The notes beneath the pieces were generated by a model. That model worked only from the letters and a program-made list of their open reading frames with translations, did no database searches and was not told where the DNA came from. DNA of 64,000 nucleotides from Thermatribacter sp048814795 (lineage in GTDB: Bacteria > Atribacterota > Atribacteria > Atribacterales > Thermatribacteraceae). Both the position numbers and the translations under genes were made by a program. Below are positions 8,691 to 17,653 of the stretch, in pieces. Every line of letters starts with the position of its first letter. Within the stretch, counting starts at the first letter, position 1. Location: the NCBI GenBank assembly GCA_048814795.1, contig CP184673.1, positions 1,550,001 through 1,614,000 on the forward strand. The letters are read 5' to 3'.

Positions 8691-10748
8691 TCAAACACGC
8701 TTGGAAAGCCTGGTTTTCAAACTCTGGGCGTTTAAGGCAACAATGATAGTAGAAAGAGACATCAAAATGGCACCTACAGCAGGGGAAAAGAGTATGCCAA
8801 ACCTGTAAAGAACACCAGCAGCAAGAGGAATGGCTACAACATTGTAACCGGTAGCCCAGAGCAGGTTTTGTTGCATTTTAGAAGCAGTATGCTTAGAGAG
8901 CTCAAAAATGGTAACTACGTCCCTGGGGTCATTTTTAACCAAGACTATGTCAGCTGCTTCAATGGCTACCTCCGTGCCAGCACCAACTGCTATGCCCAGG
9001 TCTGCTTCAACGAGAGCGGGAGCGTCATTAACTCCATCACCTGCTATAGCAACCTTAAGCCCTCTTTTCTTTAGCTCTTTTATTTTTTCAGCTTTTTCAT
9101 GGGGCAAGACCTCAGCGAAGAACTCATCGAGATCAAGCTCTTTTGCTACCCACTGGGCAACCGAACGACTGTCACCAGTCAACATCATTACTTTCTTACC
9201 CAGTCTCTTCAATATGGAAATAGCTTCTCTTGACTCTTCACGAATGATATCGGCAAGAGCTATAGCTCCCACAGGCTTTTTCCCCTCAAGCAAAAGAACT
9301 ATTGTTTTACCTTCTCTGGCAGTTTCCTTAACAGTCTCTGGAATATAAACCTCCTCTACATCTCTCAAAAAAGCAGTAAGGCTAACTATACGATAAGTAT
9401 CTTGCCCTATTTTGCCCTCTACTCCTCTACCCGGGAAGTAGTGAAAATCTTTGACCTCCATAAACTTTTGATTTCGTCTCTTGGCTTCTTGCACAATTCC
9501 CCGAGCAATAGGGTGTTCCGAAAAGACTTCCAGGCTGGCTGCAAGACCGATAATCTCTTCATCGTTCAAGTTTTCCCCAAGGGGAATTATGTCGGTCACC
9601 CCAAACTCACCCTTAGTCAGAGTACCGGTCTTGTCAAAAACCACTGTTTCAACATTCTTGGCACTTTCAAAAGCAGTGCGGTCCCTTAGAAGTAATCCCT
9701 GGCGTGCCGATATATTGGTAGATACTGCAACCACAAGAGGAATAGCCAAACCCAGAGCATGGGGACAAGTAATAACCATGACGGTAACCATGCGTTCCAG
9801 AGAAAAAGCGAAGTCAGCTCCAGAAGCTAACCAGCTAACAAGAGTTGAAAGTCCTGCAACAATTGCAACAATAGTTAACCATAGGGCTGCACGATCTGCA
9901 AGATCCTGTGTCCTGGATCTGGTTTCCTGAGCCTTTTGTACCAGTTCTATTACTTGAGCAAGATAAGTTTCTTTCCCCGTTTTGCTCACCTTAATAGTAA
10001 GCGTTCCTTCTCCATTGACTGAACCTCCAATCACCTTGTCCTTTGGTGCTTTTTCGATAGGTTTAGATTCTCCAGTAAGCATTGCTTCGTTCACACTGGA
10101 GTGGCCATTTACTACTTCTCCATCAACTGGAATCTTTTCACCAGGTCTAACCAGAACTAAGTCACCGGGCTTTAAAGTCGAGACAGGTACTTCCTCCACT
10201 GAATTACCGTCGAGCAAAAGATGTGCTTCTGAGGGTAAGATTTTTACCAGTTCCTCCAGCGCTCGAGAAGCTCCTAGAACTGATTTCATTTCAAGCCAGT
10301 GTCCCAAAAGCATTATGTCAACCAGAGTAGCAAGCTCCCAGAAAAAGAACTTACCTCGAAACCCAAAAACCACCAAGCTTGAGTAAATATAAGCAACTGT
10401 TATTGCCAGAGCAACAAGCACCATCATTCCAGGAGTTCGCCGCTTCACCTCAAAAGAAGCACCCTTCAGAAAGGGTAACCCTCCGTAAAAGAAAATAAAG
10501 CTGGAAAGCAACCACAAAAAAATAGTGGAACCCTTAAAGGTAAGTTCAAACCCCATAAACATCTGGAACATAGGTGAAAGCAGCAGAACAGGTATAGTCA
10601 CGATCACGGAGATCCAGAATCTCTTTCTAAAATCGTTAACCATTTGCATATGATGCTCATGATGAGAATGATGCTTAACTTTTCCTTCGAGCCCACGTTT
10701 CGAGGAAGCTCCTTGCATGTGGTTGTGGTAATTGTGGTGGTTTTCCAT
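8691..10748 (-). CDS. copB: CopB-type heavy-metal P-type ATPase (P1B-3)
   Basis: This 685-residue membrane pump would export copper across the cytoplasmic membrane using ATP. The N-terminus is rich in His (about 12 in residues 4-33) and lacks CxxC metal domains. The membrane metal motif is CPH at 328-330 (CPHALGLAIP), typical of the P1B-3 group that transports Cu(II)/Cu(I) or Ag(I). The phosphatase motif TGES is at 225-228, the phosphorylated Asp lies in DKTGT at 372-376, and GDGVNDAP follows. The ATG has AAAGGTGA 7 bases upstream. It stands alone between tRNA-His and divergent serC. A second, CPC-type pump (copA) lies 8 kb away. I saw no operator like that of copA upstream. Confidence 0.93.
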   Translation of the reverse strand: MENHHNYHNHMQGASSKRGLEGKVKHHSHHEHHMQMVNDFRKRFWISVIVTIPVLLLSPMFQMFMGFELTFKGSTIFLWLLSSFIFFYGGLPFLKGASFEVKRRTPGMMVLVALAITVAYIYSSLVVFGFRGKFFFWELATLVDIMLLGHWLEMKSVLGASRALEELVKILPSEAHLLLDGNSVEEVPVSTLKPGDLVLVRPGEKIPVDGEVVNGHSSVNEAMLTGESKPIEKAPKDKVIGGSVNGEGTLTIKVSKTGKETYLAQVIELVQKAQETRSRTQDLADRAALWLTIVAIVAGLSTLVSWLASGADFAFSLERMVTVMVITCPHALGLAIPLVVAVSTNISARQGLLLRDRTAFESAKNVETVVFDKTGTLTKGEFGVTDIIPLGENLNDEEIIGLAASLEVFSEHPIARGIVQEAKRRNQKFMEVKDFHYFPGRGVEGKIGQDTYRIVSLTAFLRDVEEVYIPETVKETAREGKTIVLLLEGKKPVGAIALADIIREESREAISILKRLGKKVMMLTGDSRSVAQWVAKELDLDEFFAEVLPHEKAEKIKELKKRGLKVAIAGDGVNDAPALVEADLGIAVGAGTEVAIEAADIVLVKNDPRDVVTIFELSKHTASKMQQNLLWATGYNVVAIPLAAGVLYRFGILFSPAVGAILMSLSTIIVALNAQSLKTRLSKRV

Positions 10749-11034
10749 AGAATTTCACCTTTGCCAAAAAGAACTTTTCATAGTAAAACGAATGGAGAAT
10801 TATGTTATTCCACAAAACCCCTCTTCCACTCCGTAAGGATAAGGAAACAGAATAAAGTTTCATCGTTTTCGCAGCTTTTATTTCTTGCCAAGGCTAATTC
10901 AGGCATTTAATAATAATTTTATTTGATGCCGGAGGTTAACTCAAAACAGGCTTTTTGATATAATTTAGAGACGTTTTTTGTGGGTTATCAGCCAATAGAT
11001 AAGTCTCAAACTACAACTTAAAGGGTGAAAAGAT
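10749..11034. other. Divergent intergenic region copB/serC
   Basis: These 286 bases separate the divergent copB and serC genes. On the plus strand they hold the serC promoter (10936-10964). On the minus strand I see only the copB ribosome site and no convincing -35/-10 pair. No gene is evident. Confidence 0.6.
10936..10964 (+). promoter_or_regulatory. Predicted serC promoter
   Basis: TTAACT (10936-10941) and TATAAT (10959-10964) are separated by 17 bases. They lie about 70 bases before the serC start codon. Confidence 0.7.
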
Positions 11035-12135
11035 ATGAAAGGAATTACAAAAGAAGGAAGAGTTCTTGTTTTCAACCCCGGGCCGGCAGCTCTGCCCCTT
11101 TCTGTCCTGGAAGAAATCAAAGAAGAAATGCTAAACTTCCGGGGAACAGGAATGTCCATTCTGGAAATGAGTCACCGTTCCAAAGAATTTGAACAGATCT
11201 TGAACAGTGCTGTCTCAAGGATTAAAAGATTATTAAAACTTGATGACAATTTTCATGTGCTCTTTATTCAGGGAGGAGCCAGTCTTCAATTCGCTATGGT
11301 TCCTATGAACTGTGCCCAGCCTGGAAAACCTGTTGCTTATATAGATACCGGGTACTGGTCTACCAAAGCCATTAAAGAAGCTCAAAATATTCTTGATGAC
11401 GTACGGGTTATAGCTTCATCAAAGGACAAAAATTACACTTACATCCCTAAAGAAATACCTATAAACGACGACTTTTCCTATGTGCACATTACTTCCAATA
11501 ATACCATAAAGGGAACTCAATGGTGGAAATTTCCCGAAACGGGAAATATTCCTCTGGTAGCGGATATGTCCTCTGACATTTTTAGTAGAGTCTTTGACCC
11601 CTGGCCTTTTGGAATTATTTATGCTGGAGCTCAAAAGAATGCCGGGCCCGCAGGAGTGACAATTGTGATCATTCGCAAGGACATGCTGGAACGTGTCCCT
11701 GAAAATTTACCCACCATGCTCAGTTATACTATCTTTGCGGAAAAGAACTCCCTGTATAACACCCCTCCCTGTTTTGCAGTTTATGTGGTAGAAAAGGTAA
11801 CCCGCTGGCTGGAAGAAAGCATTGGCGGTGTGGCTGCAATGGAAGAAATAAACCGTAAAAAAGCGAACTTAATTTACAATTACATAGACAGTCAAGATTT
11901 TTACCGTAACTCAGTACATCCTGAAGACCGTTCCTGGATGAACGTGGTGTTTAATCTTCCTTCTCCAGAACTGGAAAAGCTTTTTATTGAAGAAGCCACA
12001 CGTGAGGGCCTGGTAGGATTGAAAGGACATCGCTCAGTAGGTGGCTGCCGTGCATCTCTATACAATGGAGTCTCACTTGAAGCAGTTGAAGTACTGGTAG
12101 ATTTTATGAAGGAATTTGCACGGCGCAATGGTTGA
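11035..12135 (+). CDS. serC: Phosphoserine aminotransferase
   Basis: This 366-residue PLP enzyme converts 3-phosphohydroxypyruvate and glutamate to phosphoserine in the serine pathway, and may also serve pyridoxal phosphate synthesis. The N-terminal NPGPAALP, GTGMSILEMSHRSKEF and IQGGASLQFAM are typical of SerC. The PLP-binding lysine lies in YAGAQKNAGPAGV, and the C-terminal GHRSVGGCRASLYNG closes the active site. The length is usual. ATG 11035 follows AGGGTGA by 6 bases, and a good promoter is present. serA and serB are not in the window. It ends 49 bases before tRNA-Val, which has its own promoter. Confidence 0.95.
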   Translation: MKGITKEGRVLVFNPGPAALPLSVLEEIKEEMLNFRGTGMSILEMSHRSKEFEQILNSAVSRIKRLLKLDDNFHVLFIQGGASLQFAMVPMNCAQPGKPVAYIDTGYWSTKAIKEAQNILDDVRVIASSKDKNYTYIPKEIPINDDFSYVHITSNNTIKGTQWWKFPETGNIPLVADMSSDIFSRVFDPWPFGIIYAGAQKNAGPAGVTIVIIRKDMLERVPENLPTMLSYTIFAEKNSLYNTPPCFAVYVVEKVTRWLEESIGGVAAMEEINRKKANLIYNYIDSQDFYRNSVHPEDRSWMNVVFNLPSPELEKLFIEEATREGLVGLKGHRSVGGCRASLYNGVSLEAVEVLVDFMKEFARRNG

Positions 12136-12140
12136 TTTCG

Positions 12141-12169
12141 TTGGTCTTTTAGGATTTTTATGCTATAAT
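12141..12169 (+). promoter_or_regulatory. Predicted tRNA-Val promoter
   Basis: TTGGTC (12141-12146) and TATAAT (12164-12169) are spaced by 17 bases and end 15 bases before the tRNA. Confidence 0.72.
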
Positions 12170-12184
12170 GCTTTAGCAAAAAGT

Positions 12185-12259
12185 GGGCGAATAGCTCAGA
12201 GGGAGAGCACTTGCCTTACAAGCAAGGGGTCGGAGGTTCAAGTCCTCCTTCGCCCACCA
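12185..12259 (+). tRNA. tRNA-Val (TAC anticodon)
   Basis: The acceptor stem GGGCGAA/TTCGCCC, anticodon stem CTTGC/GCAAG with loop CTTACAA (anticodon TAC) and T-arm GGTTCAAGTCC form a normal cloverleaf. The discriminator is A and CCA is encoded. Confidence 0.97.
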
Positions 12260-12406
12260 AATGCTTAAATTTTTAAAGGTTATTTTTTAGTTTTCATGAT
12301 ATTCATTGTTTTTGTCTGATTTTTGGGCGAGTCAGTCAAACAGGTCAAAGCTTGATTATTTTAGTTCTGGCTGTCTCCCAAAATTCACATAAAAAGGAAA
12401 ATAAAA

Positions 12407-13523
12407 GTGACTTCTTCAGAGCGCTTACAAACAGCTTTAGCCCATAAGGAACCGGACAGGGTGCCTCTTGATTTAGGAAGCATAGTTTCAGGAATCACCC
12501 TTAATGCACATCGCAATCTCTGTAAATTTTTAGGTATTCAGGAAAAAGAAACACTGGTTGATCGAATCCAGTATTTGGTAAAGCCAGCCTCAATGCTTCT
12601 CGAATCATTCGACATCGACACTTGCTACGTATATGATGAAGTGCCCCATGATGTATGGCTTCAGGACAAAGAAGGAACCGTCTGGAAGGATGACTGGGGT
12701 GTCGAACGCCGTTTTACCGGACTTTATTACGACATGATTTCACACCCCCTAAGTGGAATAACCACTTCCGAAGAGCTTAAAAAATATGCGCCACCTGAAC
12801 CACCGCTCAATTTCTTCAAAACAGTGCGAGAAAAAGCAAAAACACTTAAAGCAAAGAAAAAAGCTGTCATTGTAAATTGTATAGGTTCTTGTTTTGAATT
12901 TGCCTGGTATCTACGCGGTTTTGCCCAGTTTATGATGGACGTTGCTCTTCAACCAGGACTTGCATGCAGTATTATGGACGTTATGTTAGACTTTCAACTG
13001 CGACAATTTGAAGTGCTTCTTCAGGAAGCTGGCGACCTGATAGATGTAGTGTTAGTAGGGGATGACCTTGCCACCCAGAATGCTCCTTTAATATCCGTTG
13101 AGATGTACCGCAAGTATGTTAAGCCGCGGCAGAAAAAACTCTATCAATTCATCAAGGCAAGAACCTCTGCACCTCTTTTTTACCATTCCTGTGGAGCAAT
13201 AACTGGCTTTCTTGAAGACCTTGTAGAGATAGGGGTTGACATCATCAATCCGGTTCAGGTTTCTGCCAGGGGCATGGATCCAAAGTGGCTCAAAAAGAAC
13301 TTTGGGGAAGTACTTTCTTTTTGGGGCGGCATTGATACTCAGAAAATTCTCCCCTTTGGAACACCTGAAGAAGTACGAAAAGAGGTCCGAAGCAAAATAG
13401 ATGAATTAGCTCCTGGTGGGGGGATATGTGCTGTGTGCAGTGCACAATATCCAGGCAGATGTTCCACCACAGAATATTGTTGCTATGTATGAGGAAGCTA
13501 TCTCATATGGAACTTATCATTAA
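12407..13523 (+). CDS. Uroporphyrinogen decarboxylase (URO-D) family methyltransferase-like protein, one frameshift near the 3' end
   Basis: The protein belongs to the URO-D superfamily, which includes corrinoid methyltransferases (MtaA/MtbA types) as well as heme enzymes. The FYHSCG segment carries a His and a Cys suited to zinc binding, as in methyltransferase members. The GTG start has AAGGA 8 bases upstream. As given, the frame ends at 13490-13492 with an atypical tail. Removing one G from the G6 run at 13418-13423 restores GGGYVLCAVHNIQADVPPQN and MYEEAISYG, the family's normal C-terminus, ending at 13523 (371 residues). No other heme gene is nearby. A methyl-transfer role is more likely than heme synthesis, but the substrate is unknown. 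Confidence 0.85.
13418..13423 (+). other. G6 run at frameshift in URO-D family gene
   Basis: Six G follow GGT in the codons for APGG. Five G would keep the frame into a recognisable family C-terminus up to a TAA at 13521-13523. This is the third one-base homopolymer excess in the window. Confidence 0.8.
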
Positions 13524-13598
13524 AAATTGACCAGGCTTATGGTTAGCCCCTTTTCCAAAATCCAGGGGGTTCTTGTTAAAACCACATTTTGTGTTCGC

Positions 13599-14234
13599 TC
13601 ACTCTAAACAAATTGAGCCTTCTTCGATGGGTTGCCACTCGGCGATGTAGGCGTAGTAATCAGGTATGTTCCATAAATACTCTCTTTTGTAAACAAGATA
13701 AATTTTTAATCTATAGCGGGTCCTGTCTTTGAACTCATCAAAGTTGTTCCCTCTCACACCTGCAACGTGGTAAAAAGGACCAGAGCGAGTCATACCAACA
13801 ACTTCAAGAATCGAACCTATTTCACAAGGAGGAGTAATGATTTCCACTTCTCGAAGTTCGGGCGGCATAAGTACTCCAAATTCTCCATTAAAGAGTTCTA
13901 TCATCCTTCCCTGGCCTTCAAGAACATACTCCTCGGGCTTCATATTCTGGAATATATCCAGCATCTCCTTAAGATAGTTTATCTTCTCTTCTTTTTGTTC
14001 GTCTTCTCTTCTCTGATAGCGAGCTATTTCCATGGAAATGGCACTCAAAGTAGCGTTGATGAGTTCGGCTCTGAGTTCCAGGTTTTGATCTTCCACCACT
14101 TTTTCCTCCACACAAACATCGCCTGATTCCATCAACAAATCATGGTTCGTTTCTGCAATACTTGTACCTGTCAGTAACAGAAACAGAACAATTACAGTTA
14201 AAAAAGCCATCCAAAAAATCTTTCTTGCTCCCAT
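13599..14234 (-). CDS. Predicted exported protein of unknown function
   Basis: I do not recognise this 211-residue protein. It begins with a signal-peptide-like segment: basic GARK, then a hydrophobic stretch of about 20 residues ending TGTSIAET. The mature part is acidic and partly helical (residues 50-100, many Glu/Lys), followed by a beta-rich end with several Tyr and three Cys in the mature chain. ATG 14234 was preferred to GTG 14243 because GAGGG then lies 11 bases upstream. It follows the DUF2271-like gene by 34 bases, so the two are probably co-transcribed and act outside the cytoplasmic membrane (inference). Confidence 0.62.
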   Translation of the reverse strand: MGARKIFWMAFLTVIVLFLLLTGTSIAETNHDLLMESGDVCVEEKVVEDQNLELRAELINATLSAISMEIARYQRREDEQKEEKINYLKEMLDIFQNMKPEEYVLEGQGRMIELFNGEFGVLMPPELREVEIITPPCEIGSILEVVGMTRSGPFYHVAGVRGNNFDEFKDRTRYRLKIYLVYKREYLWNIPDYYAYIAEWQPIEEGSICLE

Positions 14235-14268
14235 TTCTAACACTCCCTCTTGATCCGAAAACAGTCTT

Positions 14269-14859
14269 TCAAACCTGGGTGGTAACGTACCTTGCTTTGA
14301 ATTCCTGTATCATGTCTTTGTTTCTTTGTCTACCGAAATAGGAAATTGAAACAGGAATATCTTCCTGAGGTGGTCCTCCGTGGAAAAAATTGCCTTTGTA
14401 GAGCACTCTATCTGACCAGTAAAGATTAGCTTCGAGATAAAAACGATACTCGCCAGGAGCAACTGGATTTCCGTATTGGTCTTTGCCATCCCAAATATAT
14501 ACCTGTTTGCCACCGGGTGGGGTTGCTCCTGACACAGCATCTACTTCGAGCCGCCTAAACTCAGGTCTTACCTTGTTTACCCATACTGGCAGACAATCTC
14601 TCCTGAAGGTATAGCCCCCTTTTCCAGTAAAGCTAGTCACAAAAACGGTCTTTATTAGATTGCCGGCTTTATCTTCTATCCATATTGCATATTGACTTGA
14701 GGCTATACCTTTTCTCTTAAATTTGAAGGATACTTCCAGAAAACCTATTCCTTCTTGCGCAGGTTTCTTACCCGTAATTTCCAGGCTCCTAAAGAAAGAG
14801 TCTGCACTCGAAGACTCATCTGAGAGAAGTGACCCAAAAACTGTCATACAAAAGAACAC
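14269..14859 (-). CDS. DUF2271-like periplasmic protein
   Basis: This 196-residue protein has the pattern of the DUF2271 family: YAIWIEDKAGNLIKTVFVT, then VDAVSGATP and DGKDQYGNPVAPGEYRFYLE, an immunoglobulin-like fold with a GEY motif also seen in FlgD-type domains. The start is GTG 14859, with AGGAGG 9 bases upstream. The N-terminus is hydrophobic but short and lacks a basic region, so the signal peptide looks incomplete. An ATG 8 bases further upstream is out of frame by one base within a short T run. DUF2271 proteins are often linked to flavinylated extracellular electron-transfer systems; nothing of that kind is seen here besides the unknown exported neighbour. Confidence 0.6.
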   Translation of the reverse strand: MFFCMTVFGSLLSDESSSADSFFRSLEITGKKPAQEGIGFLEVSFKFKRKGIASSQYAIWIEDKAGNLIKTVFVTSFTGKGGYTFRRDCLPVWVNKVRPEFRRLEVDAVSGATPPGGKQVYIWDGKDQYGNPVAPGEYRFYLEANLYWSDRVLYKGNFFHGGPPQEDIPVSISYFGRQRNKDMIQEFKARYVTTQV

Positions 14860-15149
14860 AAAAACATCCCTCCTCTATCAGGCAAGTCATGAGTTTTTCT
14901 TAACTTTGTTCTCCATTTCACTTTGAAAATCAAACATTAACCTTTTAAAAATAAAGCCTGGCTCCTCACCGGAAAAAATTAATGTCTTTTTACAAATTTT
15001 TCCTGTTAAACCTTTCACTCCATAACCGCAATAAGGGGTGAATCTTAAACGATTTGGGTTTAGAAATTATTTCATGGAAAAGATAAAAAGAATTCAGTTC
15101 TCTTTTGAAAATATCAAAGAGCGAAACATCTCTTCTATCTTTTTTAAGA
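14860..15149. other. Intergenic region between floA and the DUF2271-like gene
   Basis: These 290 AT-rich bases lie between the end of floA and the start of the DUF2271-like gene, both on the minus strand. The ribosome site of the latter is the only clear element. I see no convincing promoter, hairpin or gene. Confidence 0.5.
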
Positions 15150-16118
15150 TTATTCATTTTTCTCTTCCTCTCCCAGCTTTTTTCTCATCTGAGTGTCAGC
15201 TTGTAGATTCTGAAGTGAGTAATAATCTATTACCCCGAGTTTTCCCTCTCTTAAGGCTTGAGCAAGCGCTCGAGGAACTTCCGCTTCTGCTTCAACCACC
15301 TTCGCTCGCATTTCCTGAGTATAAGCTTTCATTTCCTGTTCTCTCGCAATCGCCAGAGCCCTTCTTTCTTCAGCTTTGGCCTGCGCTACGCGTTTATCGG
15401 CTTCAGCCTGGTCAGTTTGTAGGCGGGCGCCAATGTTCTGTCCTACATCGATATCTGCAATGTCAATCGACAAAATTTCAAATGCTGTCCCCGTATCAAG
15501 ACCTTTGTCCAGAACCGTTTTGGAAATTATATCCGGATTTTCCAAAACCTCCTTATGAGTTTTGGAAGAACCGATAGTAGTAACAATTCCTTCTCCGACT
15601 CGTGCAATTACTGTAGCCTCAGTTGCCCCTCCAATCAGACGGTCTATGTTGGTTCTCACCGTAACCCGAGCCTTAACCTTGAGCTCAATACCATCTTTAG
15701 CTACCGCTGCCACCACTGGTGTTTCAATCACTTTAGGGAGGACGCTCATTTGAACCGCTTCCAGGACATTCCGGCCAGCAAGGTCTATAGCACAGGTTTT
15801 CTGAAAGGAGAGAGGAAGATTGGCTCTCTCCGCGGCAATAAGCGAGATGACTACCCTATCTACATTTCCCCCTGCAAGGTAATGAGCTTCCAGCGCTCCC
15901 ACGCTGAGATCCAGACCCGCTTTGGTGGCTTTGATGAGAGGTAAAATTATCTTTGCCGGGGGAACTCTTCGCAACCTCATTCCAATTAGAGTAATGATAC
16001 TCACTCTTACTCCTGCTGCCAGCGCTGATATCCAAAGCCCCAAAGGTACCAGAGTGAAGAACACCACCAGAAGTACCAGAATTATTATAGCTGGTAAAAG
16101 ATATACGCTGAAATTCAA
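15150..16118 (-). CDS. floA: Flotillin-like protein FloA
   Basis: This 322-residue protein is a bacterial flotillin of the FloA/YqfA type, which organises functional membrane microdomains. An N-terminal hydrophobic segment (about residues 5-35) anchors it. The SPFH-like central part includes GLDLSVGALEAHYLAGGNVD, KARVTVRTNIDRLIGGATE and ARVGEGIVTTIGS. A long Ala/Glu-rich coiled region (about 230-300, QTDQAEADKRVAQAKAEERR) mediates oligomerisation. The length is normal. Its ATG overlaps the stop of nfeD by 4 bases, so translation is coupled. The nfeD-floA pairing is a conserved arrangement. Confidence 0.95.
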   Translation of the reverse strand: MNFSVYLLPAIIILVLLVVFFTLVPLGLWISALAAGVRVSIITLIGMRLRRVPPAKIILPLIKATKAGLDLSVGALEAHYLAGGNVDRVVISLIAAERANLPLSFQKTCAIDLAGRNVLEAVQMSVLPKVIETPVVAAVAKDGIELKVKARVTVRTNIDRLIGGATEATVIARVGEGIVTTIGSSKTHKEVLENPDIISKTVLDKGLDTGTAFEILSIDIADIDVGQNIGARLQTDQAEADKRVAQAKAEERRALAIAREQEMKAYTQEMRAKVVEAEAEVPRALAQALREGKLGVIDYYSLQNLQADTQMRKKLGEEEKNE

Positions 16119-17476
16119 TTATTTGACCCTCCTCTTTTTCTAATAACTATTATTTTATTACCTCGCACCTCATCTATCACCACTTCCTCACCGGCATTGA
16201 TAAATTCTCCCCTACTGAGCGCATCATAGGATTTGCCATCAATTTCTATAACCCCGGCGGGGCGAAGTATGGTCCTGGCCTTACCTGTTTTACCCAAAAG
16301 TCGCTGATACGGTGAGATTTCCTGGATTCCTTGTGAAGAAGGGCTTTTTTCTTGAAGTCCCAATTTATTCCATATCGGATTCTTAGGAAGGAAGAATAGC
16401 CCAATCAGAAAAATTATTCCCATGATGGCAAGATAGAGGAATGTTTCCAGAATAGCTGTTCCCCGAAAAAGAATTTTGGTAGTCCTTAAAACAAGGTATA
16501 GTGAAATAATTAAGGCAGTAATACCAGATACTCCGACAATTCCAAAACCTGGGATTATCAGGATTTCAATGGCCAAGAGGATGATTCCAGCAATAAAGAG
16601 AAGCAAAGGTTCCCACCCGGAGAGACCAGCTATATATCTTCCTCCAAAAAATAGAGCCGTAGCAGTAATGCCCACTATCCCGGGTACACCAAAACCAGGA
16701 GTTATGATTTCAAGAAAGATACCACCAAAGGCAAGCAAGAGAAGTAGAGGAACTATTGTAGGATGGGTCAAAATCCGAGCCAGAGATTCAGACCAAGAAG
16801 GAACAAGAGTAATTACCGGACCATCGAATCCAAGTTGTTTTAAGACTTCTTCTTGATTACGAGCTACACCATCAACGGCTTTCCATTCTAAAGCCAGGTA
16901 AGCAGGGAGAGTCAGAAGGGTTCCTTTTTCCTTTAGCCCTTCGATTTCCACATTGCGGTCAACCATAGCGGCAAAGATAGTGGGATCTCGCCCCCGTGCC
17001 TGGGCCAGTGCTTCTATCTGAGCACGGATGGCGGAGACAGTTTTGGGGTCCGGTTTTTCCACGTCTTCCTGTCCGGAGCGGGGTTCACTGGCTCCCATGC
17101 TTCCGTCAGGAACAATAAAAATTTTTTCACAGGAGAGAGCCAGGAATACTCCCGCAGACCAAGCTTTCGAATTTATAAAAGCCACTGTCTTGATGGGTGT
17201 TTTAAAAATAAGGTCTTTTATAAAAAGCATGGCGTCCACTCTACCGCCAAAAGTGTCGATTTCAAATATTACTGCCTGGGCCTCGCGCTTCTGAGCTTCT
17301 TCCAGTGCTCTTTTTACAAAACTGGCCAAGCCCCATTCCACCGCTCCTACATCAGGGATATCCTTGAGAGGTACCCAAATCACCGGCTGCTCAGCAAAGG
17401 AAAAAGAAGATGCGGGGAAGAAAAAAACTACCAATATAATCGATGAAATAAGCGCTCTCTTACAAAAGTTATCCAT
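16115..17476 (-). CDS. nfeD: NfeD family membrane-bound serine protease
   Basis: This 453-residue protein starts with a signal segment (residues 1-29), followed by a ClpP-like protease domain. The nucleophile Ser107 lies in SKAWSAGVFLALS and the GSMGASEP loop follows. The second half has about five membrane helices, and the C-terminus is an OB-fold NfeD domain (GKTGKARTILRPAGVIEIDG). Family members cleave stomatin or flotillin partners, consistent with floA immediately downstream. I start it at ATG 17476 because the signal peptide begins there; a longer reading to 17596 adds 40 residues that do not resemble the family. Confidence 0.93.
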   Translation of the reverse strand: MDNFCKRALISSIILVVFFFPASSFSFAEQPVIWVPLKDIPDVGAVEWGLASFVKRALEEAQKREAQAVIFEIDTFGGRVDAMLFIKDLIFKTPIKTVAFINSKAWSAGVFLALSCEKIFIVPDGSMGASEPRSGQEDVEKPDPKTVSAIRAQIEALAQARGRDPTIFAAMVDRNVEIEGLKEKGTLLTLPAYLALEWKAVDGVARNQEEVLKQLGFDGPVITLVPSWSESLARILTHPTIVPLLLLLAFGGIFLEIITPGFGVPGIVGITATALFFGGRYIAGLSGWEPLLLFIAGIILLAIEILIIPGFGIVGVSGITALIISLYLVLRTTKILFRGTAILETFLYLAIMGIIFLIGLFFLPKNPIWNKLGLQEKSPSSQGIQEISPYQRLLGKTGKARTILRPAGVIEIDGKSYDALSRGEFINAGEEVVIDEVRGNKIIVIRKRGGSNN

Positions 17477-17599
17477 ATAGTATTGATAACCCTCAAAGTG
17501 GAGGAGTTTATTCCCAAAAGGACCAGAAAAGCAAAAATCAAACTTCCATTGAATATTTGGAGTTGATTGCCAGTTTTCCAAGAGGAGATATACCAACTG

Positions 17600-17643
17600 A
17601 CATACATAGCCCCCGTTTTAGGGTACGGGAACTATGTATGTCT
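17600..17643. repeat. Long hairpin between alcohol dehydrogenase and nfeD
   Basis: GACATACATAG (17600-17610) pairs perfectly with CTATGTATGTC (17633-17643), and inside it CCCGT (17613-17617) pairs with ACGGG (17626-17630), leaving an 8-base loop. No T run follows on either strand, so it is not a standard terminator. It may end the dehydrogenase transcript, protect an mRNA end, or be a small mobile-type repeat. Confidence 0.7.
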
Positions 17644-17653
17644 GGCTGTAAGC

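Noticed and set aside
15038..15577. 179-codon plus-strand frame
   Set aside because: It mostly mirrors floA coding sequence and shows no motif or ribosome site.
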